From positions 62,001 to 126,000 of the forward strand of contig CALQIX020000007.1 in the NCBI GenBank assembly GCA_943330745.2: a stretch of DNA of 64,000 nucleotides. The letters run 5' to 3'. Source of the stretch: Lishizhenia tianjinensis (GTDB lineage Bacteria; Bacteroidota; Bacteroidia; Flavobacteriales_D; Crocinitomicaceae). Position 1 is the first letter of the stretch. Every line of letters starts with the position of its first letter. The notes under the pieces were generated by a model. The model saw only the letters and a program-made list of their open reading frames with translations. It was not told the origin of the DNA and did not search any database. A program made the translations under genes and the position numbers. Positions 56,708 to 63,676 of this stretch are shown here, in pieces.

Positions 56708-57974
56708 TGTTCATCCGCCAATGCACCTCTTATTTTGGATAAATAGTAGGCGAATTCAAAAAAATGGAATGGCTCCAATCTACGTTAGAATAACGGTTGA
56801 CGGGCTTCGTGTAGAGTTATCCCTCGCAAGAACGGTACCCGAAGAGTACTGGGATAAAAGTGCGCAAATCGTCTCAAATAAGTACGAAGATGGCGGTGTC
56901 CTAAATTCATATTTAACGATGATAAAGGGACAACTCATGTCAATTTACAACCAATCAATAGCCTGTCAGGAGAAAATAACGGCAGTATTAATTCGGGATA
57001 AATACCTCGGAAAAGATGCAAAAAGCAAGAAAAAAACCTTGACAGACGCATTTGAATACCACAATGTAAAGATGGAAGAACTCGTGAAAATTGATAAAAT
57101 AACGAAAAAGACGCTCATGCGGTATCAATCCACCTTGTCCAAAATAAAATATTTCATGCAGACCTACAAAGGGATAAAAGACATAGCCTTAGAAGATGTA
57201 AAATTATCTTTCATTACAGAATACGAACATTATTTAGTAACCAAAGAAAGACTTCAAAACAACACAATACACAAAGAAGTAAAAATAGTCAAGAAGGTAT
57301 TTAACATGGCAGTAGCTTTAGATTGGATACCCTCGCATCCCCTTAATGCGTTCAAAACAGCGTATCGAAATCCGGTAAGACAAGTATTAACGCAGGAAGA
57401 ATTATACGTCTTAATCAACAAAGAATTCACTATAGAAAGGTTGGCGGAGGTTAGAGACGTATTTATCTTCTGTTGTTATACAGGGTTTGCTTACGGAGAT
57501 ATATATGATTTCGAACAAGGAGACGAAGAGTTGGGAATCGATGGAAATTTATGGTTAAGTACACAGCGAAGAAAGACTGGGGTGCAAGAGCGCGTTCCCT
57601 TGTTACCAATAGCGGTAAAAATAATAGAGAGATACAAGAACCACGAATACTGCAAACGAAACAACAAGTTATTGCCGGTAAATTCAAATCAGCGGTACAA
57701 TGCCTATTTGCAGGAAATTGGAATCATCTGTAATATCAAAAAGAAACTCACAACGCATATTGCCCGGCATACCTTCGCAACAACGGTCACCTTGGCCAAC
57801 GGAGTTCCAATAGAAACAGTAAGTGCCATGTTGGGACATACAAGTATCAAGACCACACAAATTTATGCCAAGGTATTAGAGAAAAAAGTCAGTGAAGATA
57901 TGAACCAATTGAGAAGCAAACTTTTTGGAACAAACATGCCTTGGGATATCGGAAAAGAAAGTAAGATAAGCTAG
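56697..57974 (+). CDS. Tyrosine recombinase/integrase of the Bacteroidota conjugative transposon type
   Basis: The 425-residue protein has an N-terminal arm-binding region (SRRIQKNGMAPIYVRITVDG), a SAM-like core-binding domain (about 110-215) and a catalytic domain. Visible catalytic residues are the QRRKTG lysine, HIARHTF (His-x-x-Arg), LGHTSIKTTQIYAK (His and the nucleophile Tyr). At the usual first Arg position the sequence is YTGFAYGD, so Arg I is replaced, as known for IntDOT-like enzymes. It catalyses integration and excision, here probably at tRNA-Gln. Met9 at 56721 is an alternative start, outside the repeats. Confidence 0.92.
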   Translation: MYNNVHPPMHLLFWINSRRIQKNGMAPIYVRITVDGLRVELSLARTVPEEYWDKSAQIVSNKYEDGGVLNSYLTMIKGQLMSIYNQSIACQEKITAVLIRDKYLGKDAKSKKKTLTDAFEYHNVKMEELVKIDKITKKTLMRYQSTLSKIKYFMQTYKGIKDIALEDVKLSFITEYEHYLVTKERLQNNTIHKEVKIVKKVFNMAVALDWIPSHPLNAFKTAYRNPVRQVLTQEELYVLINKEFTIERLAEVRDVFIFCCYTGFAYGDIYDFEQGDEELGIDGNLWLSTQRRKTGVQERVPLLPIAVKIIERYKNHEYCKRNNKLLPVNSNQRYNAYLQEIGIICNIKKKLTTHIARHTFATTVTLANGVPIETVSAMLGHTSIKTTQIYAKVLEKKVSEDMNQLRSKLFGTNMPWDIGKESKIS

Positions 57975-58079
57975 GGGTTTATACCTAAATATGGTAGGGT
58001 TTACCCTGAAATTCAAGTCAAAATGAAACTTCATAACAAGATAACGTATGCATTTGCAAAATTATAAGGTAGAGTAAAT

Positions 58080-59621
58080 ATGCAAGTGGGTGTTTTTAAT
58101 CTTACGGAATTGACTTCACTGTGGCAAGAGGTTCGAAACAGCAAAAACGTAGAAAACTATTGCAACATTTTACAAGAAAATCAACCTGCACCTAAAATCA
58201 TAGAAGTAATTCAGGAGAGAAATCCGAAGAAAACGGAAAAGAACTACCAAAGTTTGGGCAGAATTATGCAGGAACATCCCATGTACGAAGATTATCTCAG
58301 GCGATTTTGCGAACAAGAGCGAGCAGAGCAAAATGATAAAAAGCAAATCGAAATCCTTGAAAAGGAGTGTAGGAAGATCGGAAGATTAGAAAAAATAACC
58401 CGCATTAGTGCGAATGGACGCAACACCTGGTTATTGCTTTACACAGCAACATGGAAGGAACTCAGCCAAACTGAGATTCAATTTGCATACCTGAATTGGA
58501 AATTAAGGACAGAAACAGTAAGAATAGAACATGAAATAACCAACAATCTATACCGCATAGAATCACCCGAAAGAGTAAAGCATTGGGTTTCCGAAATACA
58601 AAATTCATTGCTGAATGAGGCAATGGAGTTGCTAGCACAAAACAATCAGAACATACCATTGGCATCGGAGTTAATAAAAACCGAATACAATCAGAAAGAA
58701 CTGGAATCCCTAACCCTCTATTATATAAATCAAGTAATACTCAAGTTAAAACGAAAATACGGACACCATTTCAGCGAAGAAGTAAATGAATGTTTGAGAA
58801 CCTATGCCATATCTATCAATGAGTTACGCAGAGAAATTGCCCAATTAAAAAAAGCCATATCAACATGGGAAGATCCAAAGCTAGGCCAACTCATACAATC
58901 CCAAATTCAGGTCGTAGAAGATTTCATAAAAGGAGATTTTATTTCCCTCCGAGAGTTTACCTATGCCAAAGCGGTCATTCACGATATTGTACAAAAATGC
59001 TGGGAAAAAGAAGGAATGGAGTGGAATTCACGAAAGATGAGATACCTCTTATTGTATCATAATTTCAATCACCTAGACTTCATAGCATGGCTAACAAATA
59101 ATTTCAGGTATGAAATGAATAAATTCAGTAATCCATGGGAATTAAAACAATGGTTGCTCAAAGAACAAAAGAAAATCAAGCAAATAATTCCCCATTCAAA
59201 TAGAATGTACAAATCAGGAATTCCTGGAGCAAAAGAATTAATCACCACATGGATACAAGAAGAATTGCTGTACATAGACGGAATACATGCTGCCAATCCG
59301 GAGCAATTGATTTATCAACCGGTAAACGATAAGCAAGAACAGAAACTAACTACAACCCTAAATGTTCCTCAGTTGGCACTGTTTGCAGCATTATTGGTAG
59401 AGGAAGGGATTATACAAGAAAAAAACAAAACCCATGTCTTTTCAGCTTTTTCCAACGTATTCAAAACCAAACACCAATCAAGCATTGCTGTTACCAGTTT
59501 ACGAAATAACTATTACGATAAAGATCCCAAAAACATGACCGTATTAAAAACAAAACTAATTCAAATGATTAACCGACTCAATATCAGTCTAAATTCAAAT
59601 GAGAGTTTTTCAGAACGTTAA
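58080..59621 (+). CDS. Mobile-element protein of unknown function with RteC-like C-terminus
   Basis: The 513-residue protein is highly helical, rich in Gln, Asn, Glu and Lys, with no signal peptide. I do not recognise the N-terminal 400 residues. The last 85 residues (LNVPQLALFAALLVEEGIIQ, then TSLRNNYYDKDPKN) have the pattern of the C-terminal domain in RteC-like and related proteins of Bacteroidota elements; this is a resemblance, not a confirmed match. It lies about 105 bases after the integrase gene, a usual position for such proteins in CTn-like elements. Confidence 0.65.
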   Translation: MQVGVFNLTELTSLWQEVRNSKNVENYCNILQENQPAPKIIEVIQERNPKKTEKNYQSLGRIMQEHPMYEDYLRRFCEQERAEQNDKKQIEILEKECRKIGRLEKITRISANGRNTWLLLYTATWKELSQTEIQFAYLNWKLRTETVRIEHEITNNLYRIESPERVKHWVSEIQNSLLNEAMELLAQNNQNIPLASELIKTEYNQKELESLTLYYINQVILKLKRKYGHHFSEEVNECLRTYAISINELRREIAQLKKAISTWEDPKLGQLIQSQIQVVEDFIKGDFISLREFTYAKAVIHDIVQKCWEKEGMEWNSRKMRYLLLYHNFNHLDFIAWLTNNFRYEMNKFSNPWELKQWLLKEQKKIKQIIPHSNRMYKSGIPGAKELITTWIQEELLYIDGIHAANPEQLIYQPVNDKQEQKLTTTLNVPQLALFAALLVEEGIIQEKNKTHVFSAFSNVFKTKHQSSIAVTSLRNNYYDKDPKNMTVLKTKLIQMINRLNISLNSNESFSER

Positions 59622-59772
59622 TTTCCAATAAAAGATGAACAGAAATACCCTTCATAGTCCACAGCTCTTCCTCACTGAGGTACAACAACGCTTTCCAATC
59701 AATAATCTGATGAATATGCATAAACAACAAAAGCTCGGAACTTAAATGAGGTAGGTTTTTTGAATTTTCCAT
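59584..59772 (-). CDS. Possible small 62-residue protein with HhH-like segment
   Basis: An open frame from the ATG at 59772 encodes a 62-residue protein with the segment DWKALLYLSEEELWTMKGI followed by SVHLLLEINVL. That pattern resembles a helix-hairpin-helix as found in the RNA polymerase alpha C-terminal domain. The frame overlaps the 3' end of the upstream gene by 38 bases, convergently. A structured GC-rich block lies just upstream on the same strand. It may be chance; the frame stays open further upstream but there runs through the structured block. Confidence 0.4.
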   Translation of the reverse strand: MENSKNLPHLSSELLLFMHIHQIIDWKALLYLSEEELWTMKGISVHLLLEINVLKNSHLNLD

Positions 59773-59791
59773 CGCATGTTTTGTACTAAAA

Positions 59792-59945
59792 AGTAGCGTG
59801 GTCAACAGTTTGCAGGTAACCCGGAACCGCCAAGCTCCTTCCCCAAAGCAAACTGTGCCCACGCCATGCGAGGACGACCAGCTTGTCTTTTTAGGGGAGT
59901 TTGATAATTGGCGGTTTCGATTACCCAAAAAAGCGTGTCGCTACT
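59792..59945 (-). ncRNA. Candidate structured RNA or folded DNA element (154 bp, GC-rich, crossing stems)
   Basis: This block is about 52% GC in AT-rich surroundings. It is bounded by AGTAGCG (59792-59798) and CGCTACT (59939-59945). Inside, GCGTGG plus ACAGTTTGC (59796-59801, 59805-59813) pair with GCAAACTGT plus CCACGC (59848-59856, 59859-59864). GGTAA plus AACCGCCAA (59815-59819, 59825-59833) pair with TTGGCGGTT plus TTACC (59908-59916, 59921-59925), crossing the first stem. CAAGCT/AGCTTG (59831-59836/59880-59885) is a further alternative. On the minus strand a promoter-like TAGCTTTG lies 20 bases upstream and TTTT follows the closing stem, so I favour minus. Identity unknown. Confidence 0.4.
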
Positions 59946-60137
59946 GAATCTTTTTATTTACAGTCAAAGCTACTCATTTTTTAACTTTTTAGCTGCTCAA
60001 TCCAACAACATTTAATTATTTATCACAAGACGAAAAGCTATTGTTTTCAAACAATTCAATAGAGGTTGCACAACCCCTTGCAACCCCATTAGCCTATTTT
60101 TTTACATTCTATTTGCAGAGAATTTAAAACAAAAAAT
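59946..60137. other. AT-rich intergenic region with palindrome and repeats before the HTH gene
   Basis: Together with the structured block this forms the only stretch above 300 bases without a firm gene. It holds ATTGTTT-TC-AAACAAT (60040-60055), a palindrome with a 2-base centre. It also has GGTTGCA (60064-60070) facing TGCAACC (60079-60085). These may be operators or replication sites for the downstream HTH and replication genes. Confidence 0.4.
59965..59972 (-). promoter_or_regulatory. -7 promoter-like box (TAGCTTTG) pointing into the structured block
   Basis: The minus strand reads TAGCTTTG, an exact TAnnTTTG match. A TTG lies 25 nt further upstream (59998-60000), slightly beyond normal spacing. 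Transcription would start near 59962 and cross the structured block and the small frame at 59584-59772. Confidence 0.35.
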
Positions 60138-60440
60138 ATGGCAGCTACAATTGTAACAATTGAGGATTTATTATCCTTCAAACAAGACTTAATCCATGAA
60201 GTGAGATTAATCTTACAAGACTCTTTAAAACAAACGGACGAAAAAAAGGAAGAGAAAAAAAATGAAAAATCCTGGTTAAAATCGAATCAGGTACAACGCA
60301 TGTTAGCAATTTCTCCAAGTACGCTTCAAAACCTCCGATTAACCGGAAAAATCCCATACACCAAAATTGGCGGAGTAATCTTTTATCCAAAAGAAGACAT
60401 AAACCAACTGCTTGAGTCCAAAATTCGAAACCGAGTTTAA
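60138..60440 (+). CDS. Helix-turn-helix (excisionase-like) DNA-binding protein
   Basis: The 100-residue protein has a charged N-terminal helix rich in Lys and Glu (EKKEEKKNEK) and a C-terminal MerR-like winged HTH (HTH_17): LKSNQVQRMLAISPSTLQNL, then RLTGKIPYTKIGGVIFYPKE. This module binds DNA in excisionases and plasmid or transposon regulators. Its stop codon directly abuts the next start at 60441, so it is co-transcribed with replication-type genes. It could be the element's Xis or a regulator of replication. Confidence 0.85.
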   Translation: MAATIVTIEDLLSFKQDLIHEVRLILQDSLKQTDEKKEEKKNEKSWLKSNQVQRMLAISPSTLQNLRLTGKIPYTKIGGVIFYPKEDINQLLESKIRNRV

Positions 60441-61145
60441 ATGGAAAGAAGATTATACAAGATCAATTACATTACCCATTTGAATCGTGTGAGTCAAATG
60501 CTTATGGAGGATAATAGACTCACAGCATGGCACATCAGTCTGTATTATGCACTGTTTCATTTGTGGAATGCAAATAATTTCAATAATCCATTTTTAATTC
60601 ATCGAATTGAAATCATGAAGGCGGCAAAAATCGGCTCTTTAAATACCTATCACAAAGGCTTATACCAACTGCAAGAATGGAGTTATATCGCCTATTTTCC
60701 CTCGTACAATTCATTCAATGGAAGCAGGGTACACATGTTCATTTTTGATACAACACTAAGTACAACAAATAAGAGAACCCGTGATAGAGGTACAAAGAGT
60801 GCTACAGGACAACAAGTGAGTCCTATTATAAAAAGAAAAGAAACAACTAATAAAGTATTAAAAACAAAAAAAAGCACGAGACAAAAAACTCTATTTGAAC
60901 CTCCAACTTTTGAATTCATAAAGGACTTTTTTAAAGAAAATAATACGCTTGAAAGGGAGGCAGAATTATTTTTTCACCATTATGAATCCGTTGGATGGAA
61001 ATCCGGAAAAAACAACATTCAAAACTGGCAAGCACTAGCAAAAAAATGGATGATCAACAGTCAGAAATTCCAGGCAGAGAAAACCGGCAAAATTGCCACA
61101 AATCACTTACACGCAAAACCCACCAATTATGAAGAAACACTATAA
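60441..61145 (+). CDS. Replication-initiator-like/DnaD-like mobile element protein
   Basis: The 234-residue protein has an N-terminal helical winged-helix-like region (INYITHLNRVSQMLMEDNRL, then WHISLYYALFHLWN). A basic linker (about 110-150) follows. The C-terminal segment EAELFFHHYESVGWKSGKNN then IQNWQALAKKW resembles the end of phage and CTn replication proteins. The gene overlaps the DnaC-like ATPase gene by 17 bases. The pair looks like an initiator plus helicase loader; function is inferred from layout. Confidence 0.7.
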   Translation: MERRLYKINYITHLNRVSQMLMEDNRLTAWHISLYYALFHLWNANNFNNPFLIHRIEIMKAAKIGSLNTYHKGLYQLQEWSYIAYFPSYNSFNGSRVHMFIFDTTLSTTNKRTRDRGTKSATGQQVSPIIKRKETTNKVLKTKKSTRQKTLFEPPTFEFIKDFFKENNTLEREAELFFHHYESVGWKSGKNNIQNWQALAKKWMINSQKFQAEKTGKIATNHLHAKPTNYEETL

Positions 61146-61779
61146 TCCGGCAATTGAAAAGCCGTTTTTAATAGATGAAGAAGGTTCACGTCTTTATAAT
61201 TACGAGCATACTCTTCAGTTTTTACAATACCGGGGCCGACAAAGATTTGGAAAAAGCTTCACCATTCAAAAAGAAGACTTGCCAATTATTTTCAAGTTGT
61301 TGATTTACTTCACCAGAAGCGATAATTTGTGCAAAGAGAAGGGCATTGATCCAAACAAAGGAATCTTACTTGCAGGCCCCATTGGCAGTGGAAAAACATC
61401 ACTCATTACTCTAATGACAGAGTTTACGCTACAAAGTAATCATTTCTTTATCCGTTCCACCCGCGCAATTGCAGCAGAGTTTCACGATGACGGGTATCAA
61501 GTCATACAGAAGTATTCCTGGATACCCAAGATTTATTGCTTTGATGATTTAGGAGTGGAGCAAAACATGAAGTATTACGGAAACGAGTGCAATACCATTG
61601 CAGAGATTCTCTTAAATCGCTATGATTTGATGGTCAAGCACGGGCATGTCACCCACGCCACCACCAACCTAAGTGCTTCAGATTTAGAATCACTTTATGG
61701 CAATCGCTTACGCTCCCGAATGCGTGAAATGTTCAACCTCATCGCATTTCCCAACAACACCCCCGACAAACGAAAATGA
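61129..61779 (+). CDS. DnaC/IstB-like AAA+ ATPase (probable helicase loader)
   Basis: This protein of about 216 residues starts at the ATG at 61129. The in-frame alternative at 61093 would overlap the previous gene by 53 bases. Walker A is AGPIGSGKTSLI, Walker B IYCFDDLGVEQ, and sensor-like THATTNLSASDLE precedes YGNRLRSRMREMF with the arginine finger region. These fit the DnaC family that loads DnaB-type helicase. No IS21 transposase is adjacent, so a replication role is more likely than IstB. Overlaps the initiator-like gene by 17 bases. Confidence 0.85.
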   Translation: MKKHYNPAIEKPFLIDEEGSRLYNYEHTLQFLQYRGRQRFGKSFTIQKEDLPIIFKLLIYFTRSDNLCKEKGIDPNKGILLAGPIGSGKTSLITLMTEFTLQSNHFFIRSTRAIAAEFHDDGYQVIQKYSWIPKIYCFDDLGVEQNMKYYGNECNTIAEILLNRYDLMVKHGHVTHATTNLSASDLESLYGNRLRSRMREMFNLIAFPNNTPDKRK

Positions 61780-61787
61780 CTCAATTT

Positions 61788-61963
61788 CCTCTCCCCTTGA
61801 GGGGAGATCGAGAGGGGTGATATCCTCTCCCGTGCCCTTCTCCCGTGGCAGTAGGGGAGACAAAAAGGGGTGATATCCTCTCCCGTGACTGTCTGCCTTG
61901 GCAGAAGAGGAGATCGAGAGGGGTGACAAAATTCTTTTCTCGAGTGGAGATCGAGAGGGGTTA
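61788..61963. repeat. Four imperfect GC-rich hairpin repeat units
   Basis: Units lie at about 61788-61820, 61824-61873, 61877-61926 and 61933-61963. Each ends with GAGAGGGGTGA or a close variant (unit 2 AAAGGGGTGA, unit 4 GAGAGGGGTTA), and the first three begin with CCTCTCCC. Within units, CTCTCCC and GGGAGA-type arms form self-complementary hairpins. The third contains an additional CTGCC...GGCAG hairpin. Unequal unit lengths and internal differences make this an old tandem array, not CRISPR. It fills most of the gap between the ATPase and amidase genes. Confidence 0.75.
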
Positions 61964-62006
61964 CAACATCCCAAAATAAAATTATTAATAACTAAAAAAT
62001 CAATTC

Positions 62007-62639
62007 ATGAAAATCAAAGACCTCATCCAATTCCCATTAACCAAAGCCCAATACTACCCGGAAGTATTTCCGAAAAAACAAATTGTGTTGCACCATACCG
62101 TGAGTGGCGCTAATGCCAAAAACGTCATCAGCGGTTGGGGCTATACCCCGGTTCGGGTAGCCACAGCCTTTGTAATCGATGGAGAAGGAAATATATACCA
62201 ATGTTTCAGTTCAGCACATTGGGCCCATCATTTAGGAACACACAACCGAAACAACACCCAGTTGAACCAACAATCTATCGGCATTGAAATTTGCAATTGG
62301 GGAGCGTTAATCGAAAAAGGTGGAAGGTACTTTTCCACTTTCAACCGAGAGGTTCCCAAAGAAGAAGTCATTGACTACGGCATGCAATGGCGAGGACACC
62401 GCTATTTCCACAAGTACAAAGACGAGCAACTCGAATCTTTAAAAATTCTTCTCGAATACCTCTGCGAGAAATACGCCATCCCCAATACCTACCAACCCGA
62501 CATGTGGAAACTCAACACCCAAGCCCTCGATGGAACACCCGGCATCTGGACACACGTTTCTTTCCGCGCGGATAAATCCGATTGCCATCCGCAGTTGAGT
62601 TTGATTAAGTTGTTGAAGAGTTTGGGAGAAGACAGATGA
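62007..62639 (+). CDS. N-acetylmuramoyl-L-alanine amidase (Amidase_2)
   Basis: This 210-residue protein has no signal peptide. The amidase_2 (PGRP-like) fold is shown by QIVLHHTVSG near residue 26 (zinc His), FVIDGEGNIYQ near 52, GIEICNWGAL near 92, and KSDCHPQLSL near 192 (second zinc region). It cuts the bond between muramic acid and stem peptide. Lacking its own export signal, it would need lysis or another exporter, as with endolysins. It is visibly more GC-rich than neighbouring core genes. Part of the tRNA-Gln-linked element. Confidence 0.9.
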   Translation: MKIKDLIQFPLTKAQYYPEVFPKKQIVLHHTVSGANAKNVISGWGYTPVRVATAFVIDGEGNIYQCFSSAHWAHHLGTHNRNNTQLNQQSIGIEICNWGALIEKGGRYFSTFNREVPKEEVIDYGMQWRGHRYFHKYKDEQLESLKILLEYLCEKYAIPNTYQPDMWKLNTQALDGTPGIWTHVSFRADKSDCHPQLSLIKLLKSLGEDR

Positions 62640-62742
62640 TTTTTTCGCTTTAATAAGACCTAATATTACTTCTTTAAATCTTTACATTTCGATTAAGGAA
62701 AGGTCCTATTTTTTACCACATATCTTTTATCGGAATGTAAGA

Positions 62743-62786
62743 AATAGTACTTACCCCTATTTTTACTAGTATAAATACTATTTTTT
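62743..62786. promoter_or_regulatory. Inverted repeats upstream of the AbiEi-like gene (possible operator)
   Basis: TAGTAT-AA-ATACTA (62767-62780) is a perfect palindrome followed by six T. AATAGTA (62743-62749) and TACTATT (62776-62782) form a second inverted pair. AbiEi proteins are known to repress their own operon through inverted repeats, so these are candidate operators. They could alternatively be a terminator for the amidase gene. Confidence 0.4.
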
Positions 62787-62878
62787 CGCAATTCAATTTA
62801 AATTGCATTAGTTTACTCTATACTGCGAAACCTAGGGATGAATAACATAATCTATGATTCGGCAATTAGCTAAAATTT

Positions 62879-62908
62879 TTGCCGTTTCTTAGAAAATTTT
62901 TATATTTG
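62879..62908 (+). promoter_or_regulatory. Promoter-like TTG - 19 nt - TATATTTG overlapping the AbiEi 5' end
   Basis: TTG (62879-62881), a 19-nt spacer and TATATTTG (62901-62908) match both promoter elements. The first TTG is also the furthest possible start codon of the AbiEi-like frame, so either the element or that start codon is spurious. Confidence 0.4.
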
Positions 62909-63655
62909 AGAATCGCAAAAAAATCATTACATATAAAAGAACTTAAAAATGCTTTTGTTCATGACCAAAGAATTTCGGTACATAACCTAATTCAGTTCTT
63001 TCAAAGGTTTGAGGAACAGGTCAACAGAACAACAGTTGATTGGCGTATCTATGAACTTACAAAGCTGGGGATTTTGCATAGAATTGGCAGAGGTTGTTAT
63101 TCTCTTTCTGAGACTTATTATTTTAAACCAGAGGTATCACGTTCGTTAAAACATCTTTTCGGAATAGTTAAAAATCAATTCCCTTACCTAAATATATGTG
63201 TATGGAATACAAAAATCATTAATGAATTCATGTTGCACCAACCAGGTCGATTTTTCACCATACTTGAAGTGGATAAAGATGCTATGGAATCGGTGTTTTA
63301 TAACTTGAAAGATCAGGGAAGAGACGTATTTCTTAATCCATCAGAGGAAGTGTTTAGCAAATATGTGGCAAGTAAAAAAGAGCCAATAATAATAACCAGT
63401 CTTATAACAGAGGCTCCAATTGAAGAAATTGATGGAGTCAAAACTGCCACTTTGGAGAAGGTACTAGTTGATATATGTAGTAATGAAACTTTGTTTAGCT
63501 CGCAGCAAGGTGCTGAATTGACAAGGATTTATGAAACTGCATTTGAAAAATACACAATAAGTGAAACAAAACTGTTGCGGTACGCAACAAGGAGGAATAA
63601 AAAAGAAGTCATTGAACAACTATTAAATAAACAAAGAAACGGCAATAAATATTAA
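62879..63655 (+). CDS. AbiEi-like type IV antitoxin/transcriptional regulator
   Basis: The protein of up to 258 residues has an N-terminal winged HTH (SLHIKELKNAFVHDQ, then VDWRIYELTKLGILHRIGRG) of the type in AbiEi proteins. A conserved C-terminal domain follows: CVWNTKIINEFMLHQPGRF, DAMESVFYNLK, ITSLITEAPIEE, and TATLEKVLVDICSNETLFSS. Such proteins pair with AbiEii nucleotidyltransferases, here encoded just downstream. The start is uncertain: no in-frame ATG before the HTH; TTG at 62879 or 62906 are choices. It would repress its operon and neutralise the toxin. Confidence 0.8.
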   Translation: MPFLRKFLYLRIAKKSLHIKELKNAFVHDQRISVHNLIQFFQRFEEQVNRTTVDWRIYELTKLGILHRIGRGCYSLSETYYFKPEVSRSLKHLFGIVKNQFPYLNICVWNTKIINEFMLHQPGRFFTILEVDKDAMESVFYNLKDQGRDVFLNPSEEVFSKYVASKKEPIIITSLITEAPIEEIDGVKTATLEKVLVDICSNETLFSSQQGAELTRIYETAFEKYTISETKLLRYATRRNKKEVIEQLLNKQRNGNKY

Positions 63656-63676
63656 ATTCTGCCAAATCATAGGGAA

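Noticed and set aside
58865-59062. Small frames inside the 513-residue element gene
   Set aside because: They lie within the longer continuous frame, in another frame, without promoter or start context.
59792-59945. Integron attC site or MITE
   Set aside because: The attC core consensus is missing, no integron integrase is present, and no clear target-site duplication flanks the AGTAGCG/CGCTACT ends.
61129-61779. IS21 IstB transposition helper
   Set aside because: No istA-type transposase is adjacent; the partner is an initiator-like gene, so a helicase loader is more fitting.
61788-61963. CRISPR-like array
   Set aside because: Units differ in length and sequence, there are no distinct unique spacers of constant size, and no cas genes are nearby. 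The units fit hairpin repeats.
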